DNA of 64,000 bases from CALLPQ01 sp964479275. Lineage in GTDB: Bacteria; Pseudomonadota; Alphaproteobacteria; Caulobacterales; Parvularculaceae. The notes under the pieces were generated by a model that worked only from the letters and a program-made list of their open reading frames with translations, was not told the origin of the DNA and did no database searches. The stretch's first letter is position 1, and each line of letters begins with the position of its first letter. Of the stretch, positions 1 to 7,965 are shown piece after piece. A program made the position numbers and the translations under genes. Location of the stretch: assembly GCA_964479275.1 (NCBI GenBank), contig CAYZLR010000005.1, forward strand, positions 1-64,000, given 5' to 3'.

Positions 1-54
1 GGCATCGCTTTTTGGTAGCGACATTCCCAGGTTCGAATCCTGGCGCCCCAGCCA
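1..54 (+). tRNA. tRNA-Gln (anticodon TTG), 5' end outside the window
   Basis: The 3' portion of a tRNA is visible. A 5-bp anticodon stem (TCGCT at 5-9 with AGCGA at 17-21) closes a 7-nt loop whose anticodon TTG is at 12-14. The T arm is CCAGG (27-31), loop TTCGAAT (32-38) and CCTGG (39-43). The acceptor 3' strand CGCCCCA is at 44-50, the discriminator G at 51, and CCA is encoded at 52-54. The expected 5' acceptor strand (TGGGGCG) and the D arm lie before base 1. Confidence 0.93.
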
Positions 55-1017
55 AATAGCATTTGATCACAAAAACATATAAAAAGCCTATTGCCGGGTA
101 AATTTTCTCATCAACTCAGCTTGATTGAGATTGCCTGAAACGGGGTGCGTCTGCTGTTTGAATTTAAAACTTGTTAAAATGAACATGCTGACGTCTGTGA
201 AACAGAGGCATTATTTGTAGTGTATGATTCGTATATGCAGAGGATTTGACTAATTTTTGGGCAAGTAGGCATTTTTTCCGCGTGTTTTTTCATTTTTGTC
301 CATCATGTTCCATTTTTTTCGGCAAAAGAAACCAGTTAGTTTAACTGAGTTTTTCATATTCTATTTACCAAGTAAACGCTTGGCTTTTCGCGTTTTTTTA
401 TGGTTTTGAAGAGGCGATACAACGGCTTGAGTAAAAGTCCTGAGGTTGTCAATAGGAATTTTACGAAAATTGGGGCCAATAAATACTTGCAAGCGTTATA
501 TTTTAACGTAATGTCGTTACATCGTTCTTCGGCGATTTGTATATTGAAATCTAATATGAGAGTGAGAATTCACTTCGTTAGGTTTGAAAATATTCATTTC
601 ATATTGAAGTCGGTAAAAGTGAAGGGGCATAGTATGTGGGCGCGGGGTTGATTGTTTCCTTGTTTAATCAGGAAATTATCAACTTTTTATTCCATAGTTT
701 ATGTTTCAACCAATAAGAGTTTGATGGTGCTTTTTTTAATATTAAGGCAACAATCAAGCCAAAAAGAAGCGTTTGGATCCTTATGGTTCATGATGACACA
801 AAATTGATTCTGGATTCAAATTGAGTATGATAGTTATATGTGTGCTGATTTTCGGCGCTAACAGTTAAGTTTAAAAGAGTAGTTTAAATCAAGTAGTTGA
901 AATCGAGATTGTCGAACATGCCGGTCCACTTGGCTTCTTATTTTCTAAGAGCGTTGAGCAAGGTGCCGGTGGTGACAAAAAAAACCGGTAAGTTAGACAA
1001 ATTCAGGTGAGGCAAGA
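55..1017. other. AT-rich intergenic stretch, no convincing gene
   Basis: About 960 bp between the tRNA-Gln and the DUF3450 gene. The one sizeable open frame (400-651, plus strand) has a composition unlike the neighbouring proteins, no ribosome binding site and no recognisable domain, so I do not call it. A weak stem followed by a T-run lies at 374-398. The promoter of the TonB-type operon must lie near the right end, but I see no confident -35/-10 pair. Confidence 0.6.
374..398 (+). terminator. weak candidate rho-independent terminator
   Basis: AAACGC (374-379) can pair with GCGTTT (390-395) around a 10-nt loop, and T residues continue after the stem. It is over 300 bp after the tRNA and the stem is short, so this is tentative. 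Confidence 0.25.
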
Positions 1018-1788
1018 ATGAAAAGAGTAGCGATCTTTGGATCAATCATGGCGATGTCAGTCGCTCTTAGTGTTTCCGCAACGGCACAGTTTCCGGCAGC
1101 ATTAGACACAGCAAAAGCAACAGCAGATGAAGCGAAGAAATCTCAACAAGTTGTTGATAGATTAGCCGATCAAACTGCAGATTTGCTCAATCAATTCAAA
1201 GCTGATCAGCGTCAATTAGATGCCTCAATCAGGTACAACAATTCCCTCAAACGTACGATTGAAAATCAAGAACGCCAAGTTGCGCGCTTGCAAGAAGATA
1301 TCACCAACGTTGCCGGTTTGCAGCAAGCGGTTGAGCCTTTAATGCTTGATATGGTTTCTGCATTTGAAAAGTTTGTTGATGCCGATATTCCGTTTAATCT
1401 TGAGGGGCCGAATGGTCGTTTAGCCCGTGTAAATCGGGTTCGTGCCGCTGTTGATGACCCTGATTCGTCTGCCGCGCAAAAATATCGGACCATCGTTGAG
1501 GCCTACTCTCTGGAGAATGAATTTGGGCGCACAATGAACCACTACACAGGGTCTATTGATATTGATGGCAAGGCAACTGCGGGCGAATTACTTCAAGTGG
1601 GCCGGGTGGAGCTGATTTTCAAAACTGAGAATGATCAAATCCTGAAAGCTTGGGATAATAACGCTAAAGCATGGACGGACCTGCCGCTGAGTTACGTTCC
1701 AGACGTAAAGATCGCGATGCGTATGGCCAAGGGGCAAATGGCGCCGAACCTGTTTGCACTGCCTGTTAAACGCCTAGCGGCACAATAG
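1018..1788 (+). CDS. DUF3450 family periplasmic coiled-coil protein
   Basis: 256 residues. It begins with a Sec signal peptide (hydrophobic residues 5-20, likely cleavage after Ala-23) and continues with a long heptad-like Gln/Lys/Asp-rich coiled coil (about 30-105), then a mixed alpha/beta tail. This matches the DUF3450 family, which is typically the first gene of TtpC/ExbB/ExbD/TonB operons. The start is supported by GAGG about 8 bases upstream. The gap to the next gene is 26 bp and the same operon order continues to 7035. I infer a periplasmic accessory role to the proton-driven TonB system; the molecular function of the family is not known to me. Confidence 0.88.
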   Translation: MKRVAIFGSIMAMSVALSVSATAQFPAALDTAKATADEAKKSQQVVDRLADQTADLLNQFKADQRQLDASIRYNNSLKRTIENQERQVARLQEDITNVAGLQQAVEPLMLDMVSAFEKFVDADIPFNLEGPNGRLARVNRVRAAVDDPDSSAAQKYRTIVEAYSLENEFGRTMNHYTGSIDIDGKATAGELLQVGRVELIFKTENDQILKAWDNNAKAWTDLPLSYVPDVKIAMRMAKGQMAPNLFALPVKRLAAQ

Positions 1789-1814
1789 AATTAGAATAGC
1801 AAGGAATTAAAGTC

Positions 1815-3200
1815 ATGAAACTCTTGAAACTTGCAGGTCTATCCCTGTTCGCCGGTATTGCGGCATTGAGCGCTGATGTTACAACCGCGCCTCTCACATC
1901 GTCAGTTTCTGCGCAAACACTGGACGACATCCTTCGTGATGTTCGGGCAGAACGTCGCAAATCTGCTGAGGAGAATAAACAGCGTGAAGCTGAATTTACA
2001 GCGCAACGTAATCAACAGAGAGCCAAACTTTCTCAGGTGAAGGCCCGTAAAGATGCGGCAAAGGCCGAAACTTTACGCCTTGAAGGCGTGCGGGATGCAA
2101 ACCGTGAACGGTTAGCTAAATTAACGGCGGAGCTAGACGAGAAAAACGGTGAATTCCGTGATCTCTTTGGCGCGGCGCGCTCAGCGGCAAACGATTTAAA
2201 CACTTCAATTGAAACTTCTTTGATTAGCGCGCAATTCCCGGGGCGTGGGAAAGCGCTTCTTGAAACGGCTCAAAGTGAGAAGCTTCCAGCGATTGAAGAG
2301 CTTGAGTATCTCTGGGATACATATATGCAGGAGATGACCGAGCAGGGGCGTATATCGACCTTTGATGCTAATATCGTCAATGAGCAAGGAAACCCCGATT
2401 CAGCTCAAGTCACACGCGTTGGACCATTCGTAGCTTTTTCTGGCGGTGAGTTTTTGGTTTATCAAAAAGACAGTGAAGGTAATGTGGCGCTAAAGAAATT
2501 GACACGCCAACCTACGGGCAATCGCGCGGGTCTTGCTTCTAATGTTGAGAACTCATCTGGCGGTAACTATGTTCGCGGTATCATCGATCCTTCATTAGGC
2601 GCTTTGCTTGCGCTTACTGTTGAAGAACCAACATTGAAAGAGCGCCTCGATCAGGGCGGTCCGGTTGGGTACACAATTGTTGCGATGACAATATTGGGTG
2701 TTGCTTTTGGTCTCTTTCGTCTCGTAATGCTAACGCTGACCAACGGTGCTGTACGAGCTCAAGCGCGTTCTAAGAAAATATCCAAATCGAACCCATTGGG
2801 TCGCGTCATGATGGCTTATGAAGCGACTAATAAAGCGGACACAGATACCGTGGCGCTTCGTTTAGATGATGCTGTGTTAAAGGAAATTCCGAAACTTGAA
2901 GGCGGATTGAACTTTATTAAAGTGCTCGCTGCCGTAGCCCCACTTCTTGGGCTATTGGGTACAGTGATCGGTATGATCCAGACCTTCCAGGCGATCACAT
3001 TGTTCGGTACGGGTGATCCGCAAATTATGGCGGGTGGTATTTCTGCTGCATTGGTGACGACAGTGTTAGGTTTGATTGGCGCGATCCCACTTCTTTTCAT
3101 TCATGCTTTTGCTTCTGGTGCCGCCAAAGGCGTTACGCAAACATTGGAAGAGAAGGCTGCTGGCATAATTGCCGAGCATGCCGAAGGAAACCGCGGTTAA
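1815..3200 (+). CDS. TtpC-like MotA/TolQ/ExbB proton channel protein with periplasmic N-terminal domain
   Basis: 461 residues, about the length of Vibrio TtpC and twice a normal ExbB. A signal peptide ends near Ala-33. A charged coiled coil (about 38-120) and a periplasmic domain follow, then a first membrane segment near 285-307 and the conserved MotA/TolQ/ExbB core from about 366, with a Pro-Leu-Leu-Gly-Leu-Leu-Gly-Thr-Val motif and a Gly-Gly-Ile-Ser-Ala-Ala-Leu segment. TtpC proteins work with a second ExbB, ExbD and TonB to energise TonB-dependent receptors, and those partners follow directly here. I infer an inner-membrane proton channel whose long N-terminal domain reaches the periplasm. 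Confidence 0.88.
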   Translation: MKLLKLAGLSLFAGIAALSADVTTAPLTSSVSAQTLDDILRDVRAERRKSAEENKQREAEFTAQRNQQRAKLSQVKARKDAAKAETLRLEGVRDANRERLAKLTAELDEKNGEFRDLFGAARSAANDLNTSIETSLISAQFPGRGKALLETAQSEKLPAIEELEYLWDTYMQEMTEQGRISTFDANIVNEQGNPDSAQVTRVGPFVAFSGGEFLVYQKDSEGNVALKKLTRQPTGNRAGLASNVENSSGGNYVRGIIDPSLGALLALTVEEPTLKERLDQGGPVGYTIVAMTILGVAFGLFRLVMLTLTNGAVRAQARSKKISKSNPLGRVMMAYEATNKADTDTVALRLDDAVLKEIPKLEGGLNFIKVLAAVAPLLGLLGTVIGMIQTFQAITLFGTGDPQIMAGGISAALVTTVLGLIGAIPLLFIHAFASGAAKGVTQTLEEKAAGIIAEHAEGNRG

Positions 3201-3230
3201 TTGTAGCTAGTAACAAAAAGGATTATTCCA

Positions 3231-3773
3231 ATGCTGGCTTATCTCAACCCAACATTTGCTTATGAATCGCTTCTTGCGTTTCTGGCAGCCGGTGGCAATG
3301 TTCTTGTCATCATCATGGGCGTAACCTTTCTTATGTGGGCGTTTATCATTGAACGTCTCATCTTCTGGACGACTGGTAAGGACAGCGTCCAGAAAAAGGC
3401 CCAACGCGCATGGCAATCTCGTGACGATAAAACGTCTTGGTATGCACTTGCTGTACGCAGCAAACTGCTTGCGGATGCAAGAGATGATTTTGATCGGTTT
3501 AATTGGTTCATTAAAGTGCTAGTTGCTGTCACACCGCTTTTAGGTCTGCTGGGAACTGTGACCGGTATGGTCGAAGTCTTTAACGTGATGGCGGCTACCG
3601 GTACCTCTAATGCACGCCTCATGGCGGGTGGTATCTCTAAAGCCACCATTCCGACAATGGCTGGCTTGGTAGCTTCATTGTCTGGCCTAGTTTTCATCAA
3701 TAGCTTTGAAGCTAATGTGAAAAAGGCTGATGCCAAACTTTCTGAAACCCTACAGATTGGAGAGGGATCATGA
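3231..3773 (+). CDS. exbB: ExbB-type proton channel subunit (short form)
   Basis: 180 residues with three membrane segments (about 18-38, 93-115, 137-158) and the family signature Pro-Leu-Leu-Gly-Leu-Leu-Gly-Thr-Val-Thr-Gly-Met near the second, then Ala-Gly-Gly-Ile-Ser. Its core resembles that of the preceding TtpC-like protein, so the operon encodes two ExbB-family subunits of very different length. The stop overlaps the next start by 4 bases, indicating translational coupling with ExbD. Expected role: proton-conducting inner-membrane complex with ExbD that powers TonB. Confidence 0.92.
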   Translation: MLAYLNPTFAYESLLAFLAAGGNVLVIIMGVTFLMWAFIIERLIFWTTGKDSVQKKAQRAWQSRDDKTSWYALAVRSKLLADARDDFDRFNWFIKVLVAVTPLLGLLGTVTGMVEVFNVMAATGTSNARLMAGGISKATIPTMAGLVASLSGLVFINSFEANVKKADAKLSETLQIGEGS

Positions 3774-4183
3774 GAAGACGTAGAACAGCTGATGATGCCG
3801 GTGAGGTTAATGTAACACCGCTTCTCGACGTTGTGTTCATTATGTTGATCTTCTTCATTGTTACAGCAACATTTTTGAGGGAACAGGGTATTGATGTATC
3901 GACACCTAGTAATGATAATGATGACTCAAAACCAAAGCCCCCACCATCAATGATCCTTTCTGTATTAGAAAGTGGCCTTGTACAGGTAGATCTGGGGCGC
4001 CGTGTTGATCCCTTATCCGTCAAAAATACTGTTGCTGAGTTTTTGGCTGCAAACCCTAAAGGGGTGGTTCTAGTCAGTGCGGCACCTACATCAGAATCTG
4101 GTGTTACGGTGGTTGTAATGGATCAGGCACGACAAGCCGGCGCGACGGGTAGACTTTCATTAACGTTACAGGCGGAAGTCTAA
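3770..4183 (+). CDS. exbD: ExbD/TolR family protein, first paralogue
   Basis: 137 residues. A short cytoplasmic N-terminus is followed by one membrane helix (about 20-40) carrying the signature Asn-Val-Thr-Pro-Leu-Leu-Asp-Val-Val-Phe-Ile-Met-Leu, whose Asp is the proton-carrying residue of the family. The periplasmic domain (45-137) has an ExbD/TolR fold pattern. It overlaps exbB by 4 bases (ATGA). A second ExbD follows after an unusually long 178-bp gap, so the two probably arose by duplication and may form a mixed dimer or serve alternative complexes. Confidence 0.92.
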   Translation: MRRRRTADDAGEVNVTPLLDVVFIMLIFFIVTATFLREQGIDVSTPSNDNDDSKPKPPPSMILSVLESGLVQVDLGRRVDPLSVKNTVAEFLAANPKGVVLVSAAPTSESGVTVVVMDQARQAGATGRLSLTLQAEV

Positions 4184-4361
4184 AAATTTTACCATTGTCC
4201 GGGGGGGGGGTATGACCCCGGATATGCAAGCTACGTACACAGTATTTAACTATAATGAGTTTTAGTTTTATCTGTGGTCGGATCATCTAATGGGTTTCCG
4301 ATTTTGATGGGATCCTTAAGTGCATGTCAGTTAAGTTTTAAGAAAGTAAACGGATAGAGTT
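4184..4361. other. 178-bp gap inside the TonB-type operon with a 10-G tract
   Basis: This is the longest gap within the operon. A run of ten G residues at 4201-4210 is followed by CCCCGG, so CCGGGG and CCCCGG could form a 6-bp stem. A TATAAT hexamer is at 4251-4256, with no convincing -35 partner. The region may hold an internal promoter or processing site for the second exbD; that is inference. Confidence 0.4.
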
Positions 4362-4769
4362 ATGGCAAGACGTAATTTATCTTCCACACCGAATGATGAT
4401 GAGGATGTAAATGTAACACCGCTTCTTGATGTGGTGTTTATCATGCTGATCTTTTTCATCGTGACTTCGACTTTTGTGAAAGAACCCGGTATTGAGCCCG
4501 AACGCCCGTTAGCGGATACTGCAACTCAACAAAGATTTGGCACGATCTTGGTTGCGATTGATGCTGATGATAACATCTGGCTAAACCGCGAGGAAGTTGA
4601 GCTGGGCGGTATCAAACCCTATGTTGAAGGGCTTCGGAGAGAAAATCCGCGCGCAACTGCTGTTGTGCAAGCGGATGTCAGCTCGAAATCAAAAATCTTA
4701 GTAGAAGTGATCAATCAAATCCGTGATGCAGGGATGGATACTATCGCCATTTCTACGGACGATTCGTAG
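4362..4769 (+). CDS. exbD: ExbD/TolR family protein, second paralogue
   Basis: 135 residues with the same signature as the upstream ExbD: Asn-Val-Thr-Pro-Leu-Leu-Asp-Val-Val-Phe-Ile-Met-Leu-Ile-Phe-Phe-Ile-Val-Thr in the single membrane helix (about 18-40), then a periplasmic domain. The proton-relay Asp is intact. The periplasmic half is clearly diverged from the first paralogue, so they are not recent copies. It is followed after 42 bp by tonB. Two ExbD genes in DUF3450/TtpC operons are common as far as I recall. Confidence 0.92.
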   Translation: MARRNLSSTPNDDEDVNVTPLLDVVFIMLIFFIVTSTFVKEPGIEPERPLADTATQQRFGTILVAIDADDNIWLNREEVELGGIKPYVEGLRRENPRATAVVQADVSSKSKILVEVINQIRDAGMDTIAISTDDS

Positions 4770-4811
4770 CGATAATAATTTATTGACGTCAAGAATGACG
4801 GGAGACGAACT

Positions 4812-5411
4812 ATGGGATCTTTAATCAGGATCATTGTTGGCATTCCAGGTGCTATTTTGGTAACTGTTGCGCTTTTTTTAACGATGTATTCGTTCATAAC
4901 TGTTCCAGCTAAGCTCGAAGAACAAAGAGATATTGTTAAGATCGATATCAATGCGAAGGTGCCTGATGTGGATGTCGTCGCTGATCTGGCAGATCTTGAA
5001 CGTCCTGTCCTCGACACGCCGCCGCCGCCGCCGCCTGCTACTGTTGATCCTACAAATAGACCTTCGATTGACGGCGTCCGTGCAGAGCAACCAAAAATCG
5101 AAGTTGAGTTAGAAATTGGTACGGGATTTAATCCCGACCGTGATGCTCAGCCGCTCGTGCGCATTCCGCCACAATATCCAGATCGCTGTCAAGCGAGAGC
5201 CAAGAGTGAAGAATATGTGGTGCTCGAATTTGATGTGGATCCCTCAGGCCAGCCACAAAATATTAAAGTGATTGATGACTCATCAAGTTGTTTCAGACGT
5301 GCTGCGACGCGATCAGTGGAACGGTGGAAGTATCAACCTAAAATTGTGGATAATAAAGCCGAGTGGCGTCGCGGTGTTGTAACCCGAGTGACCTTCCGAT
5401 TAGCTGAATAG
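4812..5411 (+). CDS. tonB: TonB family energy transducer
   Basis: 199 residues with the standard TonB layout: an N-terminal membrane anchor (about 6-28), a short Asp/Val-rich stretch, a Pro-rich linker containing six consecutive prolines (near 72-77) and a C-terminal TonB domain (about 112-199) with the Tyr-Pro, Val-Xaa-Leu-Glu-Phe-Asp-Val and Ala-Xaa-Arg-Ser-Val-Xaa-Arg-Trp-Lys-Tyr-Gln-Pro patterns. The linker is short compared with enteric TonB, as in TonB2-type proteins. It should couple the ExbB/ExbD proton channel to outer-membrane TonB-dependent receptors; no receptor gene lies in this window. Confidence 0.93.
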   Translation: MGSLIRIIVGIPGAILVTVALFLTMYSFITVPAKLEEQRDIVKIDINAKVPDVDVVADLADLERPVLDTPPPPPPATVDPTNRPSIDGVRAEQPKIEVELEIGTGFNPDRDAQPLVRIPPQYPDRCQARAKSEEYVVLEFDVDPSGQPQNIKVIDDSSSCFRRAATRSVERWKYQPKIVDNKAEWRRGVVTRVTFRLAE

Positions 5412-5490
5412 TAATATCGGTAGATCATTCAATAATGAATGGCTGAGACAAATTTGCCAAAACTGTAATGAATTAAGTAAAAACCAGGCT

Positions 5491-7035
5491 ATGATTATGA
5501 CCAATTGTTTGCAAAAGTTCAGGCTAAAATTAGCATCATTGCTCTCCATCATGATTGCGATGTGGATCATGACCCCTCTAGCGAGTGCTCAAACTAATCA
5601 GTGTGATGCAGAGTCTGGGCAGCAACCCTCTCTAACGAATGCTGTAGCCCTTGGCGTACAAAATGCACTCAACCTTTCCCAGGAAGCGCCACCAAATCTG
5701 GATGGTGCGATTGCAGAGTTGAATAAATTAATCTCATCTCGCGGCGACCGTTTGCAAGGTTATGACAAAGCCACTGTTTACGAAGTTTTGGGAAGTTTTA
5801 AAGCGCAAAAAGATGATACCAGAGGGGCGTTGCGGGCCTTTCAAACAGCGGTCAATACAGGCGCTTTAACCACTGAACGGGCCAATAATCTGCAATATTA
5901 CATCGCCCAATTGCAGTTTCAGTTAGAAAATTATGATGCAGCGATCACAGGTTTGCGCAAATGGCTTCGCGAATCTTGTGGTGAGCCACCTGCAAATGCC
6001 AATTACCTGCTCGCACTCGCCTATGTTCAAAAAGAAGATTATCGCAATGCGCAACAGCCCATGGAAGTAGCGCTGAGAAAGAAAAACAGTGAAGGCGGTT
6101 CGCCGGATAAAAACTATTATTCTGCGATGAACTTGATCTATTCTGAAAATAGAGAGTTTAATAAACGTGCGTATCTTTTGGAGAGAATGATTAATATCTG
6201 GCCTGAAGAATCTGGTTATTGGGCGCAGCTCGCTGGTGCTTATGCGGTGAACGATAAAGATCAAGATGCTTTTTCAGTTTTAGAAGTCGCTTACCGGGCA
6301 GGTCTTCTAACAAAAGAAGAGCAAATCATTCAGCTCATTCAATATTATTCATTTTTTGAAAATGCATATCGTGGTGCGAAACTATTAGACCGTGAGATGA
6401 CTGCGGGCACAGTAAAAAGAAACAGAGATAATCTTGTTCTGCTTTCGCAACTCTGGGACCAATCACGCGAAGCGAAAAAAGCCATTCCAATCTTGAGAGA
6501 AGCGGCAAATTCATCAAATAGTGCCGATCTGCGGTTTAGACTTGGCCGGGTTCTTGTTGCTGATGAACAATTTGACGCTGCTGAAAAAGAGCTGTTAGCC
6601 GCTGTGAGAGGTGGGGGGTTAAGGCAAAAAGATATTGCTGACGTTTGGATGCTTCTTGGGAATGCAAGATTTTCCCAAGCTGGCCCTGATGACATCCCTC
6701 AACTTAATCGTGCTAAAGAAGCGTTTCAAAATGCTACCCGATATCCAACAACACGCCGTGATGCTAATCGATGGGTGTCTTATATCAATGAATTAATTCG
6801 TGTTCAAATCTTGACGAAGAAACGTGAAGATGAGGAGAAAGCGTTGATTTGTCAAAATGCACTCAGCCGTTTGGAGGATGCGCAACGTGTACTTCAACTT
6901 CAAGGGCGTGCATTAGATGATTTATCTGAAGCTCTTGCTAATGATTTGAGAGATTGTGGATATGATAAAACTGGCACCCCAATTCCGGGCAGCAAAGCGG
7001 CAGAAGAAGCGGCTTCGAATGGAGAGGGAGAGTAA
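5491..7035 (+). CDS. periplasmic TPR-repeat protein of the TonB-type operon
   Basis: 514 residues. A signal peptide (hydrophobic 14-31, likely cleavage after the Ala-Ser-Ala near residue 33) precedes a helical repeat protein with tetratricopeptide-like units from about 75 to 440 and a charged C-terminus. It is the last gene of the DUF3450-TtpC-ExbB-ExbD-ExbD-TonB unit, 79 bp after tonB and just before a strong terminator. Homologous operons often end with a TPR protein, comparable to the TPR lipoprotein TtpB of other systems. I infer a periplasmic scaffold for the transducer complex. It has no lipobox. Confidence 0.8.
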   Translation: MIMTNCLQKFRLKLASLLSIMIAMWIMTPLASAQTNQCDAESGQQPSLTNAVALGVQNALNLSQEAPPNLDGAIAELNKLISSRGDRLQGYDKATVYEVLGSFKAQKDDTRGALRAFQTAVNTGALTTERANNLQYYIAQLQFQLENYDAAITGLRKWLRESCGEPPANANYLLALAYVQKEDYRNAQQPMEVALRKKNSEGGSPDKNYYSAMNLIYSENREFNKRAYLLERMINIWPEESGYWAQLAGAYAVNDKDQDAFSVLEVAYRAGLLTKEEQIIQLIQYYSFFENAYRGAKLLDREMTAGTVKRNRDNLVLLSQLWDQSREAKKAIPILREAANSSNSADLRFRLGRVLVADEQFDAAEKELLAAVRGGGLRQKDIADVWMLLGNARFSQAGPDDIPQLNRAKEAFQNATRYPTTRRDANRWVSYINELIRVQILTKKREDEEKALICQNALSRLEDAQRVLQLQGRALDDLSEALANDLRDCGYDKTGTPIPGSKAAEEAASNGEGE

Positions 7036-7072
7036 ATCCCTCTACCCCTTTGCTAATATTCTTTAACAATTT

Positions 7073-7108
7073 AGACCTTCGCGCTTTCATAAGGGCGAAG
7101 GTCTTTTT
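7073..7108 (+). terminator. rho-independent terminator of the TonB-type operon
   Basis: AGACCTTCGC (7073-7082) pairs perfectly with GCGAAGGTCT (7095-7104) around a 12-nt loop, followed by a T-run to 7108. It lies 38 bp after the TPR gene stop and just before the CinA-like gene. Confidence 0.85.
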
Positions 7109-7144
7109 ATATTGCTCTATAAACTGACGAAGGATTTCCCTTTT

Positions 7145-7894
7145 ATGACTGTTACAGCTGCGATTTTAGCTATAGGTGACGAACTTCTTTCCGGACGCAC
7201 CAAAGATACAAATATCAATTATCTTGCTCAATGGTTTACTAAACGCGGCGTACATCTTCGAGAAGTGCGCATTGTCGCTGATGAGGAAGAGGATATTGTT
7301 GCGGCTCTTAACAGTTTAAGAAAACGCTATGATTATGTCGTCACTTCTGGTGGCATAGGTCCAACACATGACGACATTACATTTTCATCAATCGCGGTTG
7401 CTTTTGGGCGTTCTGTAGAAGAGCACCCACAAGCCAGAGCCATGCTTGAGGCTTGGTATGGTACGAAAGGCGAGCCTGTTACGCCAGAGCGCGCACGCAT
7501 GGCCTTAATGCCAGCGGGAACAGAGTTGATCGATAATCCAGCCTCAGGCGCACCCGGAATTATGATTGAAAATGTATTCGTCATGGCGGGTGTTCCAAGA
7601 ATTTTTCAGGCTATGGTTGCCTCCATAGAGCCTCACATCAAGGGAGGCGCTAAACTCCATTCTAAAGCTGCAACGGCACGCGGTCTGCCTGAGTCCAAAT
7701 TAGCGCGTCAGTTAGGTGATATTCAATCTGCATTGAAAGGAGTAAGCCTTGGTAGCTATCCCATCGATGGGGACGAATTAGGTGTTACCATCATAGCGCG
7801 TGCAGAAGAAGAAAAGCTTGCGCAAACAGCTATAGAAAGTGTCGTGGCAGCCATGCGCGCGCTAGGATACGAGCCCGAATTAAAAGATCACTGA
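7145..7894 (+). CDS. CinA-like molybdopterin-binding domain protein
   Basis: 249 residues from the ATG at 7145, which I prefer over an in-frame TTG at 7112 because the latter sits against the terminator and AAGGA lies upstream of the ATG. It consists of a single MoaB/MogA-like domain (about 4-170) with the signatures Ala-Ile-Gly-Asp-Glu-Leu-Leu-Xaa-Gly and Thr-Ser-Gly-Gly-Ile-Gly-Pro-Thr-His-Asp-Asp-Ile-Thr, then a C-terminal extension. This is COG1058 without the nicotinamide amidase half of full CinA. In this family the domain is linked to ADP-ribose/nucleotide pyrophosphatase activity; the real substrate here is unknown. Confidence 0.88.
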   Translation: MTVTAAILAIGDELLSGRTKDTNINYLAQWFTKRGVHLREVRIVADEEEDIVAALNSLRKRYDYVVTSGGIGPTHDDITFSSIAVAFGRSVEEHPQARAMLEAWYGTKGEPVTPERARMALMPAGTELIDNPASGAPGIMIENVFVMAGVPRIFQAMVASIEPHIKGGAKLHSKAATARGLPESKLARQLGDIQSALKGVSLGSYPIDGDELGVTIIARAEEEKLAQTAIESVVAAMRALGYEPELKDH

Positions 7895-7965
7895 TATTTT
7901 GAATAAAAACGGCTTAATACTCAAAAAAAGATGATCAACTACAAGCCACTTGATCACCAATTGCG

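Noticed and set aside
400..651. 83-codon open frame on the plus strand after tRNA-Gln
   Set aside because: No ribosome binding site, no recognisable domain, and an AT-rich composition like the surrounding spacer.
3260..3736. 158-codon open frame antisense to exbB
   Set aside because: Shadow of a clear ExbB gene, no ribosome binding site or domain.
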